A DNA stretch of 64,000 nt from an uncultured Odoribacter sp. (GCA_905193145.1 CAJJNP010000002.1:1-64000), one strand, 5' to 3'; shown: positions 47,295-57,629, counted from the first letter of the stretch. The notes: generated from the sequence alone by a model not told the origin. Translations and numbers: made by a program.

Positions 47295-49454
47295 CTATTT
47301 ATTTTTCTTAAATAATTTACCCAACACCTGCACCAATCCCTCCATACTCTCTACTCGGTTTATCATTGAAATACTATGGAATGTCGTAGAATCATCACCT
47401 ACACCCATCTGCATAGGATAGATTAGCATACAGTTTACCGTGTTGAAATATTTATTAATATAAGTCGGAACATATTCCATATGCCGCGAATAGGATGGGA
47501 ATCCTGGACGGCTCATCACCAAAGCCAACGCATCATTATCCTGCACGGCGTTCGCCACCTCTGAAAAATTATCCCAATCTGTAAACTCTCTACACTCAAC
47601 ATCAATCGTATGTTTGGCATTCACCATTTTCAAAATATCCAAGACATCCTGATGTCCATAGAATATGAATTTCATCCCCAAATTTTTACCTATATTCCAA
47701 ATACTCAGCAACCAATATGGAAACCCGACTTCCTTTTCTGCCTCTTCAGGAATCACAACAATGCAACGTTTTACCGTTGCAATCGGCTGCATAGGTCTGT
47801 AAGCGATAGTCGTTGTCGCACATTTAGCCAGCACCTCCTCTGTCAATTTACCTAAAAACTCATCGGAGATATACTTACCCGTACGCAATCCCAATACAAT
47901 ATCTGTAATTTTATTCTCCTTAGCCACATTCCGAATCCCATTCACAATATTCAAATCATAGCGCAATACGGTACTGATATGCTGATCTGTTGCAGCAGCC
48001 ACTTTAACAGCCTTTTCCAACAACAATTCCGAACGTTTGGAAACCGCCGGATCATTATTTTCCGATTTAATGATACTGACAGCTGTCATGCGGGCTTTAT
48101 TCCTGCGCGACTTGATAGCAGCACCCAACGTTATCAGCTCTCCAACATTCTCTTCATTGCTCAATGGAATTAATATCCGTTCTTCTTCAGCATCATTATC
48201 TGTAGATGCACTGCCGCTTACCTCAGCAATCGCAATATTCTGAGCAGCCCTTTGTGTGACAAACGATGCAATTGTACATGTCACCAATATCATGATGATA
48301 GTCCCGTTCAATACATCTTCATTCAATAAACGAATCAGATTCCCATCGGCATCTGTCCCCAACACCACCTTATAACCTATCAATACAGCCGCCAATGTCG
48401 CAGCTGCCTGTGCATTACTCAAACCGAACAGCAGACTACCCTCATCGCGGGTCAACTTAAAATTCTTCTCAGTCAACCATGCAGCGGCATATTTTGTCAG
48501 AGTAGCCACCACACACATCATACCTGCCACCAACAGGGCATTCCATCCTGCAGTGAAAGTCTTGACATTTACCAACATTCCCACTCCGATTAGAAAAATA
48601 GGAATGAAAATCGCATTGCCTACAAAATCAATCCGATTCATCAATGCCGATGTATTCGGTATCAGTTTATTCAATGCCAATCCGGCCAGGAAAGCCCCGA
48701 TAATAGCCTCCAAACCGGCAGCTTCTGCCAAAAAAGAAGCCAGAAACACCAATGCCAAAACAAAAATATACTGCCCGACAGAATCATCATAACGCTTAAA
48801 AAAAGCACGTCCGACAATTGGAAATACAATCAAAACAACCGCTGTAAAAGCAATACTAGACAACCCCAATTTTATCCAGAAAGTTTCATTGATTTCACCG
48901 ACCGACATTCCCACAATAACGGCCAATACCAATAAAGCCAAGATACAAGTGATTACAGTACCGCCAATCGCTATACTGACCACTCTATTCCGTGTTATCC
49001 CATATTTACTGACAATCGGATAAGTGATCAGCGTATGAGAAGCATACATACTGGCAAGCAAAATAGAAGTCGGCCATGAAAAATTCAAAAAATAGACACT
49101 TGTCAAAGTACCGACAATCATGGGTATTAAGAATGTATAAGCACCGAATGTCAAAGTTTTTCCATAATTCTTCCGCAAATCTGCCATATCGATCTCCAAA
49201 CCTGCTATAAACATGATATATAACAGGCCAACCGTCCCAAACAACTCGATACTACTGTCTCTCAGCATAATTCCCAGACCATTCGGTCCTATCAAGGCTC
49301 CTGCTAAAATCAATCCTATCAAATCGGGAATTCTCAAACGGTGCAAAACCACCGGAGCCAACAATATAATAAAAAGTATCACCGCAAAAATCAACACAGG
49401 ATTCGTCAACGGCAGAGTAATAAAAGCTTGCAGCATAAAAAAGGGATTAAACAT
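47295..49454 (-). CDS. CPA2-type cation:proton antiporter with UspA-like C-terminus
   Basis: About 719 residues. Twelve or so membrane helices of the Na+/H+ exchanger fold (residues ~10-410; LEAIIGAFLAGLALN, GLSNAQAAATLAAVLIGYK), then a cytosolic ~300-residue tail with two UspA-like regions (RILIPLSNEENVGELITLG and the later VIPEEAEKEVG). The frame opens at 49481, but that ATG lies in the loop of the purA terminator. ATG 49454 (MFNPFF) or 49463 is therefore more likely. It exchanges Na+/K+ for H+; the tail may sense nucleotides. Confidence 0.9.
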   Translation of the reverse strand: MFNPFFMLQAFITLPLTNPVLIFAVILFIILLAPVVLHRLRIPDLIGLILAGALIGPNGLGIMLRDSSIELFGTVGLLYIMFIAGLEIDMADLRKNYGKTLTFGAYTFLIPMIVGTLTSVYFLNFSWPTSILLASMYASHTLITYPIVSKYGITRNRVVSIAIGGTVITCILALLVLAVIVGMSVGEINETFWIKLGLSSIAFTAVVLIVFPIVGRAFFKRYDDSVGQYIFVLALVFLASFLAEAAGLEAIIGAFLAGLALNKLIPNTSALMNRIDFVGNAIFIPIFLIGVGMLVNVKTFTAGWNALLVAGMMCVVATLTKYAAAWLTEKNFKLTRDEGSLLFGLSNAQAAATLAAVLIGYKVVLGTDADGNLIRLLNEDVLNGTIIMILVTCTIASFVTQRAAQNIAIAEVSGSASTDNDAEEERILIPLSNEENVGELITLGAAIKSRRNKARMTAVSIIKSENNDPAVSKRSELLLEKAVKVAAATDQHISTVLRYDLNIVNGIRNVAKENKITDIVLGLRTGKYISDEFLGKLTEEVLAKCATTTIAYRPMQPIATVKRCIVVIPEEAEKEVGFPYWLLSIWNIGKNLGMKFIFYGHQDVLDILKMVNAKHTIDVECREFTDWDNFSEVANAVQDNDALALVMSRPGFPSYSRHMEYVPTYINKYFNTVNCMLIYPMQMGVGDDSTTFHSISMINRVESMEGLVQVLGKLFKKNK

Positions 49455-49465
49455 ATATATCATAA

Positions 49466-49492
49466 TAAAAAAGGAGCCCATAGGCTCCCTTT
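49466..49492 (-). terminator. Terminator after purA
   Basis: On the minus strand the stem AAGGGAGCC/GGCTCCTTT with loop TATG is followed by a T-run, immediately after the purA stop. Confidence 0.85.
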
Positions 49493-49493
49493 A

Positions 49494-50765
49494 TTATTCT
49501 TCTTCATTGCGAATAATAGTCTGCTCTCTATCCGGACCGACAGAAACAATCTTAATAGGTACCCCTAATTCCTCTTCCAGGAAATTGATATAAGCATTAA
49601 ACTCTTCCGGGAACTCATCTTCCGAAGTCATCTGCGTCATATCAGTCTTCCATCCCGGTAATTCAACATACACCGGTTCAACCTCTTCACAGATGTCAAA
49701 CGGAAATTCCTCGGTTTCCTGTCCATTGATTTTGTAAGCCACACAAGCCTTCACCGTATCAAAAGTGTCCAGCACATCACTCTTCATCATAATCAACTTT
49801 GTCACACCATTGACCATAATGGCATATTTCAAAGCCACAAGGTCTATCCACCCACAGCGACGTTTTCGTCCGGTCACTGCACCGAATTCATGTCCCAACT
49901 GTCCCAATCTGTCTCCGGTTTCATCAAACAGCTCAGTAGGGAATGGTCCTGCACCGACACGTGTACAATATGCTTTAAAAATACCATATACATCACCGAT
50001 TGTACGGGGCGCAATACCCAAACCAGTACAAGCACCTGCACAGATGGTATTAGAAGAAGTCACAAAAGGATAAGATCCGAAATCAACATCCAACATCGTA
50101 CCTTGTGCACCTTCCGCCAAAACGCTTTTCCCTTCTTTCAGCAAATTATTAATTACATGTTCACTGTCAATCAGTTTAAATTGCTTCAGATACTCCAATG
50201 CCTCAAACCACTCTTTTTCCAAAGCAGTAACATCATATTCATAATTCAATCCCTTCAGAATCACTTCGTGTTTTCCTTTGGCAATTGCATATTTTTCGTC
50301 AAAATTGTGCAACAAGTCTCCCACTCTCAAACCGTTTCTGCTCACCTTGTCAGTATAAGTCGGTCCGATACCCTTACCGGTTGTACCCACCTTGGCATCT
50401 CCCTTGGCTGCTTCATATGCGGCATCCAAAATACGATGCGTAGGCATAATCAAATGTGCTTTTTTAGAGATACACAATTGTTTTGTCAAATCATGTCCGC
50501 TTGCAGCCAAAGCCTCAGCTTCTTGCCGGAACAATATAGGGTCTAAAACGACACCATTACCGATAATATTCATTTTACCGCCCTGGAAAATACCTGAAGG
50601 AATTGAGCGAAGTACATACTTCTGTCCCTCAAATTCCAATGTATGACCGGCATTCGGTCCTCCCTGGAAACGAGTTACAACATCATAGTTGGGTGTCAAT
50701 ACATCCACCACTTTCCCTTTTCCCTCATCTCCCCATTGTAATCCAAGCAATACGTCAACTTTCAT
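49494..50765 (-). CDS. purA: Adenylosuccinate synthetase
   Basis: A 423-residue GTP-dependent enzyme (IMP + Asp to adenylosuccinate, AMP branch). P-loop-like GDEGKGKVVD near the N-terminus, NAGHT, GTTGKGIGPTYTDK, and the C-terminal GTP/ADP specificity segments (VTKLIMMKSDVLD). A promoter overlaps the fur stop, and a terminator follows. ATG 50768 is an adjacent alternative start. Confidence 0.97.
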   Translation of the reverse strand: MKVDVLLGLQWGDEGKGKVVDVLTPNYDVVTRFQGGPNAGHTLEFEGQKYVLRSIPSGIFQGGKMNIIGNGVVLDPILFRQEAEALAASGHDLTKQLCISKKAHLIMPTHRILDAAYEAAKGDAKVGTTGKGIGPTYTDKVSRNGLRVGDLLHNFDEKYAIAKGKHEVILKGLNYEYDVTALEKEWFEALEYLKQFKLIDSEHVINNLLKEGKSVLAEGAQGTMLDVDFGSYPFVTSSNTICAGACTGLGIAPRTIGDVYGIFKAYCTRVGAGPFPTELFDETGDRLGQLGHEFGAVTGRKRRCGWIDLVALKYAIMVNGVTKLIMMKSDVLDTFDTVKACVAYKINGQETEEFPFDICEEVEPVYVELPGWKTDMTQMTSEDEFPEEFNAYINFLEEELGVPIKIVSVGPDREQTIIRNEEE

Positions 50766-50833
50766 CATCTAAATTGTTTATAAATATTATAAAGCTAATG
50801 TTCAATCATTTAATACTTTTGAACTCAAACGCA

Positions 50834-50864
50834 CAAAAGTAGCCAAATTTCCTCAATTAATCAA
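50834..50864 (-). promoter_or_regulatory. Promoter of purA
   Basis: On the minus strand TTG (50864-50862), 20 nt, TACTTTTG (50841-50834), about 70 nt before the purA ATG. It overlaps the last codon of the Fur-family gene. Confidence 0.7.
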
Positions 50865-51319
50865 CAACTTCCATCAACTTCTTCTGCACAAGATTTGCAT
50901 ATTCCGTAGACATACAGCAAATGGTGGTGCACAATAAATTGATGTCTTTCCTGCATTTGCGCTACAACCTCGTCTATACGGGGATCAGAAAACTCTTCCA
51001 CTCTCCCGCATTTTTGACAAATCAGGTGTTCGTGATGCTCATTGTTAAACGCTTTTTCAAACTGAGCAATATTATTGCCAAACTGGTGTTTGATCACCAA
51101 TTTACAATCCAGCAACAAATCAATCGTATTATAAAGCGTTGCACGGCTCACCCGATAATTCTTGTTCTTCATAAACATATAGAGAGACTCTATATCGAAA
51201 TGTCCTGAATGCGAATATATTTCATCTAAAATAGCATATCTTTCCGGTGTTTTCCGATGTCCTTTTTCCTGCAAATAAGCTGTAAATAGCTCTTTAACCG
51301 TCTCCTTTATCTCATCCAT
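50861..51319 (-). CDS. Fur-family metal/peroxide regulator
   Basis: A 152-residue winged-helix regulator. The DNA-binding domain covers about 1-85 ([36 protein letters not shown]). The dimerisation/metal domain contains [19 protein letters not shown] and [11 protein letters not shown], giving CxxC pairs for structural zinc. Whether it is Fur, PerR or Zur cannot be decided from sequence; proximity to feoAB makes iron or peroxide sensing plausible. The gap after RSH is 25 nt, so it is probably co-transcribed with it. Confidence 0.92.
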   Translation of the reverse strand: MDEIKETVKELFTAYLQEKGHRKTPERYAILDEIYSHSGHFDIESLYMFMKNKNYRVSRATLYNTIDLLLDCKLVIKHQFGNNIAQFEKAFNNEHHEHLICQKCGRVEEFSDPRIDEVVAQMQERHQFIVHHHLLYVYGICKSCAEEVDGSC

Positions 51320-51344
51320 ATCAAAATAATCGCCCTATCTATTA

Positions 51345-53525
51345 TCATTTATCATCAGATTCTACACGCAACACAGTTTCTACTCCCTTAATCGTAGCTA
51401 TCTGCGACACAATCCGTCCCAAATCTTCAGTATTATGGACATACAGATGAATCATTCCCTCAAAAATTCCATCACGGGCTTCCACATGTATCATCCGCAT
51501 ATTTACCTTCTCCTCTTTGGCTATCAGTCCGGTCACCTCACTGACAATTCCCGGAGTATCGATACCTGTAATTTTAATCACAGCCAAGAAAGACATCAAT
51601 TTGTGGCTCACCCATTTGACAGGTACAATTTTATCACCGAAACTGGCCATCAGGCGAATCGCCTCCGGACATGAACGCTTATGCACCGTCACCTTCGTTC
51701 CGGCAATGTTCATACCCACCACATCATCTCCCGGGATAGGATTGCAGCAAGGAGCAATCGTAAAATCAGAATTCAGGTCGATACCTTGTTCCTGTCCTCC
51801 CTTTTTCTTCCCCTCGGAATCTTTGCCATTCCACAAGAATTGAAGATTCCAGTACTTGATAAACTTATTTTCGGGACGCTTTTTCAATGCCTTTTCCAGA
51901 TCTTCCGGGGCAATCATCCGTTTACCGATTTCCACATATAAATCATCCCGGTTATTAAGCCCATAATGCAACAAAGCCTTGTTCAGAGTTTCGGAAGTTG
52001 GCGGCAATCCCAATTTTTTGACCACCTCTTCATACGTATTGATACCATAGCGTACCAACTCCTTCTTTTCTTTCTTAAAAGTTGCATTAATGTGCGTCCT
52101 GGCTTTGGCTGTTACGACAAAATCCAACCACTCCTTCTGTGGTTTCTGTTTGTCGCTGGTCAATATTTCAACCTGATCTCCACTAGCTAATTTGTGGCTC
52201 ATCGGTACCAACTTGTGATTTACCTTGGCACCGATACAAGTATTACCAATTTCCGTATGAATGTCATAGGCAAAATCCAGTGCCGTAGCGCCTTTAGGCA
52301 AAGTGCGCATATACCCTTTCGGGGTAAACACCCGGATTTCCTTTGTAAAAAGATTCAATTTAAACTCATCCAAAAACTCCAAGGCCGTAGCATCCGGCTG
52401 GTCCAAAATTTCCTTGATTCCTGCCAGCCATTTATCCAATTCAGAACTTTCACCCTCCCCTTTATATTTCCAATGGGCTGCCAAACCTTTTTCAGCCACC
52501 TCGTCCATTCTCTCCGAACGGATCTGCACTTCAAACCATTGTCCTTCCGGCCCCATTACAGTCAAATGCAAAGCTTCATACCCATTCGCTTTCGGCACAC
52601 TCACCCAATCTCGTATACGTTCCGGTTTCGGACTATAAATATCAGTAATCAAAGAATAGATATTCCAGCACTGCCATTTTTCAGGCACTCCCTCTTTTGG
52701 TTTAAAGACAATACGCACTGCCAGCAAATCATATATCTCGTCAAAACTGATATTGCGTCTCTGCATTTTCAGCCACACCGAATAAACGCTCTTTGTACGG
52801 GCAGTAATGGCATATTCATAGGTATTATCAGCCAATTTTTGACGTATAGGCTTAATAAACTCCTCAAACAAAGCAGAAAACTGATTCTTATAAGCCTCGA
52901 TTTTTTTAGCAATCACCTGATACTCTTCGGGATGCTCATACTTCATACTCAAATCTTCCAATTCGGTTTTGATGGCATGCAATCCCATACGGTGAGCCAG
53001 CGGAGCATAAATATAAAGCGTTTCACTGGCAATCTTCACCTGCTTGTGCTCCGGCATAGAAGCCAAAGTCCTCATATTATGCAGACGGTCGGCAATCTTA
53101 ATCAAAATCACCCGCACGTCATCTGCCAGCGTCAAAATCATCTTACGGAAACTCTCCGCCTGTTGACTGGTTTCCGAACCCATCACACCGCTGATCTTAG
53201 TCAACCCATCCACAATGGAGGCCACTTTAGGGCCAAACAGATTGGAAATATCCTCCACCGTGTAATCCGTATCTTCCACCACATCGTGCAACAATGCAGA
53301 AATCACCGAAGTGGTACCCAAACCAATTTCCTTTGTAGCAATTTTAGCCACTGCCAACGGATGCATGATATAAGGCTCTCCTGACCTTCTCCGCACTCCC
53401 TTATGTGCCTCATTAGCAAACTCAAAAGCTTCTTTTATCTTTTGGATATCCTCCTTTATCGTATCTTTTCTTAAAGACTTCAACAAATCTTCAAAAGCAT
53501 CTCTTATCTGTTCTTGTTCTGTCAT
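51345..53525 (-). CDS. RelA/SpoT-family (p)ppGpp synthetase/hydrolase
   Basis: A 726-residue long RSH. HD hydrolase domain (RRSGEPYIMHPLAVAKI, ALLHDVVEDTDYT), synthetase domain (VSVPKANGYEALHLTV), TGS domain (VFTPKGYMRTLPKGATALDFAYDIH), the zinc-finger-like/helical region (APCCNPIPGDDVVG) and C-terminal ACT (about 650-726). All metal-binding HD residues look present, so it should be bifunctional and set the stringent response. It precedes fur and purA, and PurA is a known ppGpp target in other bacteria. Confidence 0.96.
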   Translation of the reverse strand: MTEQEQIRDAFEDLLKSLRKDTIKEDIQKIKEAFEFANEAHKGVRRRSGEPYIMHPLAVAKIATKEIGLGTTSVISALLHDVVEDTDYTVEDISNLFGPKVASIVDGLTKISGVMGSETSQQAESFRKMILTLADDVRVILIKIADRLHNMRTLASMPEHKQVKIASETLYIYAPLAHRMGLHAIKTELEDLSMKYEHPEEYQVIAKKIEAYKNQFSALFEEFIKPIRQKLADNTYEYAITARTKSVYSVWLKMQRRNISFDEIYDLLAVRIVFKPKEGVPEKWQCWNIYSLITDIYSPKPERIRDWVSVPKANGYEALHLTVMGPEGQWFEVQIRSERMDEVAEKGLAAHWKYKGEGESSELDKWLAGIKEILDQPDATALEFLDEFKLNLFTKEIRVFTPKGYMRTLPKGATALDFAYDIHTEIGNTCIGAKVNHKLVPMSHKLASGDQVEILTSDKQKPQKEWLDFVVTAKARTHINATFKKEKKELVRYGINTYEEVVKKLGLPPTSETLNKALLHYGLNNRDDLYVEIGKRMIAPEDLEKALKKRPENKFIKYWNLQFLWNGKDSEGKKKGGQEQGIDLNSDFTIAPCCNPIPGDDVVGMNIAGTKVTVHKRSCPEAIRLMASFGDKIVPVKWVSHKLMSFLAVIKITGIDTPGIVSEVTGLIAKEEKVNMRMIHVEARDGIFEGMIHLYVHNTEDLGRIVSQIATIKGVETVLRVESDDK

Positions 53526-53581
53526 ACTAGAGATTTTACTTAGTCCAAAGATAATAAAATTTTATTATCAACCATATTATC

Positions 53582-54415
53582 TTAACATATTTGCACGTGT
53601 CGGCAGATAATTTTTTCTCCCATAAAAACTCCGCCCGTCCGTTCAAATATTTCTGCCTTATCTGTAGTATAGTAACTTACACTTTCTCCTTTCGACAGAC
53701 AAGTTTCCATCTCCGGATGCCGCAACAGGTAATCTTTCAAACTATCAGCAACGATATGCCCCTGTCCGATAATCCGCACATGCTCTGGCACCATCTGTTG
53801 AATCAAAGGACGCAGCAACGGATAATGCGTACAGGCCAAAACAATCGTGTCCAAAAGCGGATCTGCAGTAAACAGTTCGTTCAAATATTTCCGAACAAAA
53901 TACTCCGCACCTTCACCGGACAACTCATTGTTTTCAACCAACGGCACCCACATCGGACAAGCCAATTGTGTGATATGGAATTTCTCCTTTCCAAACAATT
54001 TCTCTATTTCTATCGGATATGAGTCGGAAGCCACCGTACCGCGTGTGGCCAATATGCCGATGTGTCCGTTTTCCGAATAGTCAGCCAACGCCTCCACACT
54101 CGGCCGAATCACGCCCAACACCCTTTTGTGTGCATCTATCAACGGCAAGTCCACTTGCTGTATTGTTCTCAAAGCTTTTGCAGAAGCCGTATTGCAAGCC
54201 AGAATCACCAGACGGCATCCCATCTCAAACAACTTTCTCACAGCCTCGCCTGTATAATGATATACAGCCTCAAACGAGCGGGAGCCATAAGGAGCTCTGG
54301 CATTATCCCCCAGATAAATATAATCATATTGTGGCAACTCCCGGATGATCTCTTTTAAAATCGTGAGACCACCGTAACCGGAATCAAACACACCGATACA
54401 TTCTCCCTGCTTCAT
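53582..54415 (-). CDS. murI: Glutamate racemase
   Basis: A 277-residue cofactor-independent racemase making D-glutamate for peptidoglycan. The two catalytic cysteines sit in LACNTASA and VLACTHYPLL, and the N-terminal GVFDSGYGGLTIL is the conserved first motif. Family-normal length. It lies downstream of the ompH terminator, so it has its own transcription start. Confidence 0.96.
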   Translation of the reverse strand: MKQGECIGVFDSGYGGLTILKEIIRELPQYDYIYLGDNARAPYGSRSFEAVYHYTGEAVRKLFEMGCRLVILACNTASAKALRTIQQVDLPLIDAHKRVLGVIRPSVEALADYSENGHIGILATRGTVASDSYPIEIEKLFGKEKFHITQLACPMWVPLVENNELSGEGAEYFVRKYLNELFTADPLLDTIVLACTHYPLLRPLIQQMVPEHVRIIGQGHIVADSLKDYLLRHPEMETCLSKGESVSYYTTDKAEIFERTGGVFMGEKIICRHVQIC

Positions 54416-54426
54416 AACGTATAAAA

Positions 54427-54452
54427 GTAAAAAAAGCCGCCTAAAAGGCGGC
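54427..54452 (-). terminator. Terminator after ompH/skp
   Basis: Stem GCCGCCT/AGGCGGC with an AAA loop and a seven-base T-run on the minus-strand exit; a textbook intrinsic terminator. Confidence 0.93.
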
Positions 54453-54472
54453 CTCCATATCGTTGATAAATC

Positions 54473-54985
54473 TTATTGCAGACCCAATTTTTTCTTTACC
54501 AAAGGAAGTACATCTTCTGTATTGTCTGCATTGAAAAGAATACCTCCCTGACTCATATCAAAGATATAGGTAAAACCATTCTCTTTACCCACAGCCTTGA
54601 TTGCATTCAAGGCTTTATCCATAATCGGCTGCATCAATTCTGCCTGTGTTTTTTCCAAATTATCCATTGCAATCTGCTGGAAGCTCTGGATTCTCTGCTG
54701 CAGTTCCTGCAGTTCCTGTTCTTTAGAAGCGCGGATAACGTCAGACATGGTTTTTCCGTTTTTAGAATATTCGTCCAACTTCACCTTAAATTGCTCCTGC
54801 ATATTTGTCAATTCTTTTTCTATCTCAGCCTGTTTAGTCTCCATTGTCTTGCGGGCAGAGGCCATTTCCGGCATTGCCTGAATCAATTTCTGAGTTTCAA
54901 TGTGTCCCAATTTCACCTGTGCAGAGACACCCATTGCGGTTAATAAAAATGCGACAACCGCTACTAATTTAATCATATTCTTCAT
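54473..54985 (-). CDS. OmpH/Skp-family periplasmic chaperone
   Basis: A 170-residue protein with signal peptide (cleavage near VSAQ, about 23) and a long central coiled coil (about 40-125), the tentacle structure of Skp. It binds unfolded outer-membrane proteins on the way to BamA, whose gene is next upstream. It has its own promoter between the two genes. Confidence 0.93.
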   Translation of the reverse strand: MKNMIKLVAVVAFLLTAMGVSAQVKLGHIETQKLIQAMPEMASARKTMETKQAEIEKELTNMQEQFKVKLDEYSKNGKTMSDVIRASKEQELQELQQRIQSFQQIAMDNLEKTQAELMQPIMDKALNAIKAVGKENGFTYIFDMSQGGILFNADNTEDVLPLVKKKLGLQ

Positions 54986-55026
54986 ACTTTCTGGTTTTTA
55001 TTTCTATTTCAATAATCATCGTGTCA

Positions 55027-55056
55027 CAAAAATAGTAAAATAAATCCACTAACCAA
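55027..55056 (-). promoter_or_regulatory. Promoter of ompH/skp
   Basis: On the minus strand TTG (55056-55054), 19 nt, TATTTTTG (55034-55027), about 42 nt before the ATG at 54985, in the 79-bp gap after bamA. Confidence 0.65.
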
Positions 55057-55064
55057 GGATTTCA

Positions 55065-57626
55065 TTAAAATTCCTGGCCCAATACAAAGTGGATTTGTGA
55101 GCCTGCAGCTCCGTCACGTCCGGGCACTTTGTCGAATCCATATCCCCAGTCGATACCCAACAGACCGAACATCGGCAAGAACACACGCAAACCGACACCG
55201 GCAGAACGGTAAAGGTTGAACGGTTCAAAATCCTTCAACTCATACCAAGAGTTACCGGCTTCCAGGAATGCCAATGCATAAATTGTAGCCGACTGAGCCA
55301 ATGAAATCGGATAACGCACTTCCATGGTCAACTTAGAATACAGACTTGCATCCGAAGAATTCGGAGCCAGGAAGCTGGATCCTGCATTGGTCAACGCACC
55401 ATTCTCATATCCTCTCAAACCGACATACTCACGTCCATACAAACTATATCCGGACATACCGTCACCACCCATCTCATATCCTTCAAACGGAGAACGCTTA
55501 TGCTTGTCGAAATGTCCCAAATAACCATACTGAGCTCCGGCATACAACACCAGTTTTTCATTTCTGTCAAGCGGCATAAACACCTTGCCCTGGAATTTCC
55601 ATTTGTGGAACTCAATCCAACGGTATTTATCTCTATCCTTGATATTAGGACTTGAATAATCCTTGCTTGTAAACCAAGAGTAAGGAGGTGTAAAGGTCAA
55701 ACCCAAAGTAAAGTCTGAACCGCGACGGGTGTACAACGGATTGTCAATAGAACTACGACGCAATTGTACGGCAAATGACAAGTTGTTTGAACTTCCGTCC
55801 TGGATGATATAATATGCCCAGTTTTTCAACATATAACGTTGATAAGACACCTCTGTATACATGGTAAAATAGTCATCCGGCCATTTAATACGTCGTCCCA
55901 AACCGGCACTTAAACCGAATGTTGACATTCTCTGGCTTTCATCAAATCGCTCGCTTGCTTTCAGAGAATTACCCACCAAATAAGACTTATAATAGTTGCT
56001 GGAATAACCTGTCTGACGAGAATAATATGCCGACACACTCAAAGAGTTTGGCTTTTTACCGCCCAACCACGGTTCGCGGAAAGAAACACTGAATGAAGTG
56101 TAATACTTACCATTGGTCTGCGCCTTCAAGCTCAACATCTGACCATCACCCTGTGGCAACGGACGATATGTTTCCCAATTAAAGATATTACGCATAGAGA
56201 AGTTGGTAAAGGTCAAACCGATAGAACCGATAATCATACCGGCACCCCAACCTCCGGAAATTTCTATTTTATCATTAGCTTTTTCCACCAGATTATATTC
56301 GATATCCACCGTTCCCGCTTCCTGATTCGGATTCACCGGATTCGGAACAATCTTTTCCGGGTCGAAATGTCCCAAGTTAGCCAACTCACGTACACTTCGG
56401 ATGATATCTTCACGGCTGAACAATTCACCGGGATAGGTATAAAGTTCACGACGAATTACATGTTCGTGCGTTCTGTCATTACCTTTAATAATGACACGGT
56501 CTATCGTTGCCTGCGGACCTTCCAACAAACGAATTTCCACATTAATCGAGTCCTTACCGACCACCGTTTCAATCGGCATTGCTTGAAAGAACAGATAGCC
56601 TTGATTCAAATAGAAGTAATTGGCTACAGCATCTTCATCCTCTCTCAAACGCTCTTCAAAGTACTTTTTATTATAAGTATCTCCCTTGCTGATATTCAAA
56701 AGACGGGACAACTTGTCGGAATCCACCACCGTATTTCCCACCCAGGTGATATTATTATAGAAATACTTATTTCCCTCCTCTACATCGATGTAGACTTTCA
56801 CCCGGTTTGGCGAAACCTGCACCACACTGTCCGCAATAATAGAGGCGTCACGGTATCCCAATTCATTATACTTATCCAACAAATTATATTTGTCATCTTC
56901 GTAATTGGTCTCAATATATTTCGACGACTTAAAGAAATTAGCCAAGCTCTTTTCTTTCGTTTTCTTCATCGCCCCTTTCAGTTTGCGGTCTTTCACCTCT
57001 TCATTACCGGTAATCACCACCTCGCTGATTTTGATTTTACTCTTTCTCTCCACCGACACATCCAATATCACGAAATTCGGTGCATTAGGATCATCCCGCT
57101 GCAACACCTTCACATCCATATTATAATACCCCTTCTCCTTAAAGTACTTCTCAATAATATGTTTCAAATTGGAAATCATATTGTCGGTCACCTGAGTACC
57201 CGGCAGCGGATTGATTTTCTCCTTAATTTTAGTCTCCTCCGACTTTTTAATACCGATATAGTTAATGCCCGATAACTTATGCCGCTCAGTCAGGTTCATA
57301 ATCAAGAACACCTTATTCCCCTCCACTCGGTCAACAGAAATCGTAACATTCGAAAACAACCCCTGAGAATACAGACGCTTAATTGCTTTTGTAATAGCAT
57401 CTCCAGGGATTTTAATTTCACTACCAAACTGCAAACCGGCCAACTGAATCAACGTACCCGGGTCATACTGGTCGCCCAATCCGGTCACTTCGATTCCCCC
57501 AATCACATAGGTTTTAGGACTTGAATAAAACACTTCCGGATGGTCTGTCGTGCCTGAATTCTGCGCAACGACCTTTCCTACAGCAAAAAAAATTATCAGT
57601 ATACCAAGAATTACTTTACCAATCAT
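55065..57626 (-). CDS. bamA: BamA outer-membrane protein assembly factor
   Basis: An 853-residue Omp85 protein. Signal peptide (cleavage near VVAQ), a short acidic linker, then about five POTRA domains (roughly 40-450; first GGIEVTGLGDQYDPGTLIQLAG) and a C-terminal 16-strand barrel with the GMSGYSLYG and LRGYENG loops (lid/LRG motif). It ends HFVLGQEF. The essential core of the BAM machine. It lies 3 nt after uppS. Confidence 0.96.
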   Translation of the reverse strand: MIGKVILGILIIFFAVGKVVAQNSGTTDHPEVFYSSPKTYVIGGIEVTGLGDQYDPGTLIQLAGLQFGSEIKIPGDAITKAIKRLYSQGLFSNVTISVDRVEGNKVFLIMNLTERHKLSGINYIGIKKSEETKIKEKINPLPGTQVTDNMISNLKHIIEKYFKEKGYYNMDVKVLQRDDPNAPNFVILDVSVERKSKIKISEVVITGNEEVKDRKLKGAMKKTKEKSLANFFKSSKYIETNYEDDKYNLLDKYNELGYRDASIIADSVVQVSPNRVKVYIDVEEGNKYFYNNITWVGNTVVDSDKLSRLLNISKGDTYNKKYFEERLREDEDAVANYFYLNQGYLFFQAMPIETVVGKDSINVEIRLLEGPQATIDRVIIKGNDRTHEHVIRRELYTYPGELFSREDIIRSVRELANLGHFDPEKIVPNPVNPNQEAGTVDIEYNLVEKANDKIEISGGWGAGMIIGSIGLTFTNFSMRNIFNWETYRPLPQGDGQMLSLKAQTNGKYYTSFSVSFREPWLGGKKPNSLSVSAYYSRQTGYSSNYYKSYLVGNSLKASERFDESQRMSTFGLSAGLGRRIKWPDDYFTMYTEVSYQRYMLKNWAYYIIQDGSSNNLSFAVQLRRSSIDNPLYTRRGSDFTLGLTFTPPYSWFTSKDYSSPNIKDRDKYRWIEFHKWKFQGKVFMPLDRNEKLVLYAGAQYGYLGHFDKHKRSPFEGYEMGGDGMSGYSLYGREYVGLRGYENGALTNAGSSFLAPNSSDASLYSKLTMEVRYPISLAQSATIYALAFLEAGNSWYELKDFEPFNLYRSAGVGLRVFLPMFGLLGIDWGYGFDKVPGRDGAAGSQIHFVLGQEF

Positions 57627-57629
57627 ATA

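Noticed and set aside
52194..53384. 396-codon plus-strand frame opposite the RSH gene
   Set aside because: His/Phe/Gln-rich composition typical of reverse-strand reading; the opposite frame is a full RelA/SpoT protein.
56367..57275. 302-codon open frame on the plus strand inside bamA
   Set aside because: It is antisense to a clear BamA POTRA region, has no family resemblance or ribosome site, and is a shadow frame of an AT-rich coding strand.
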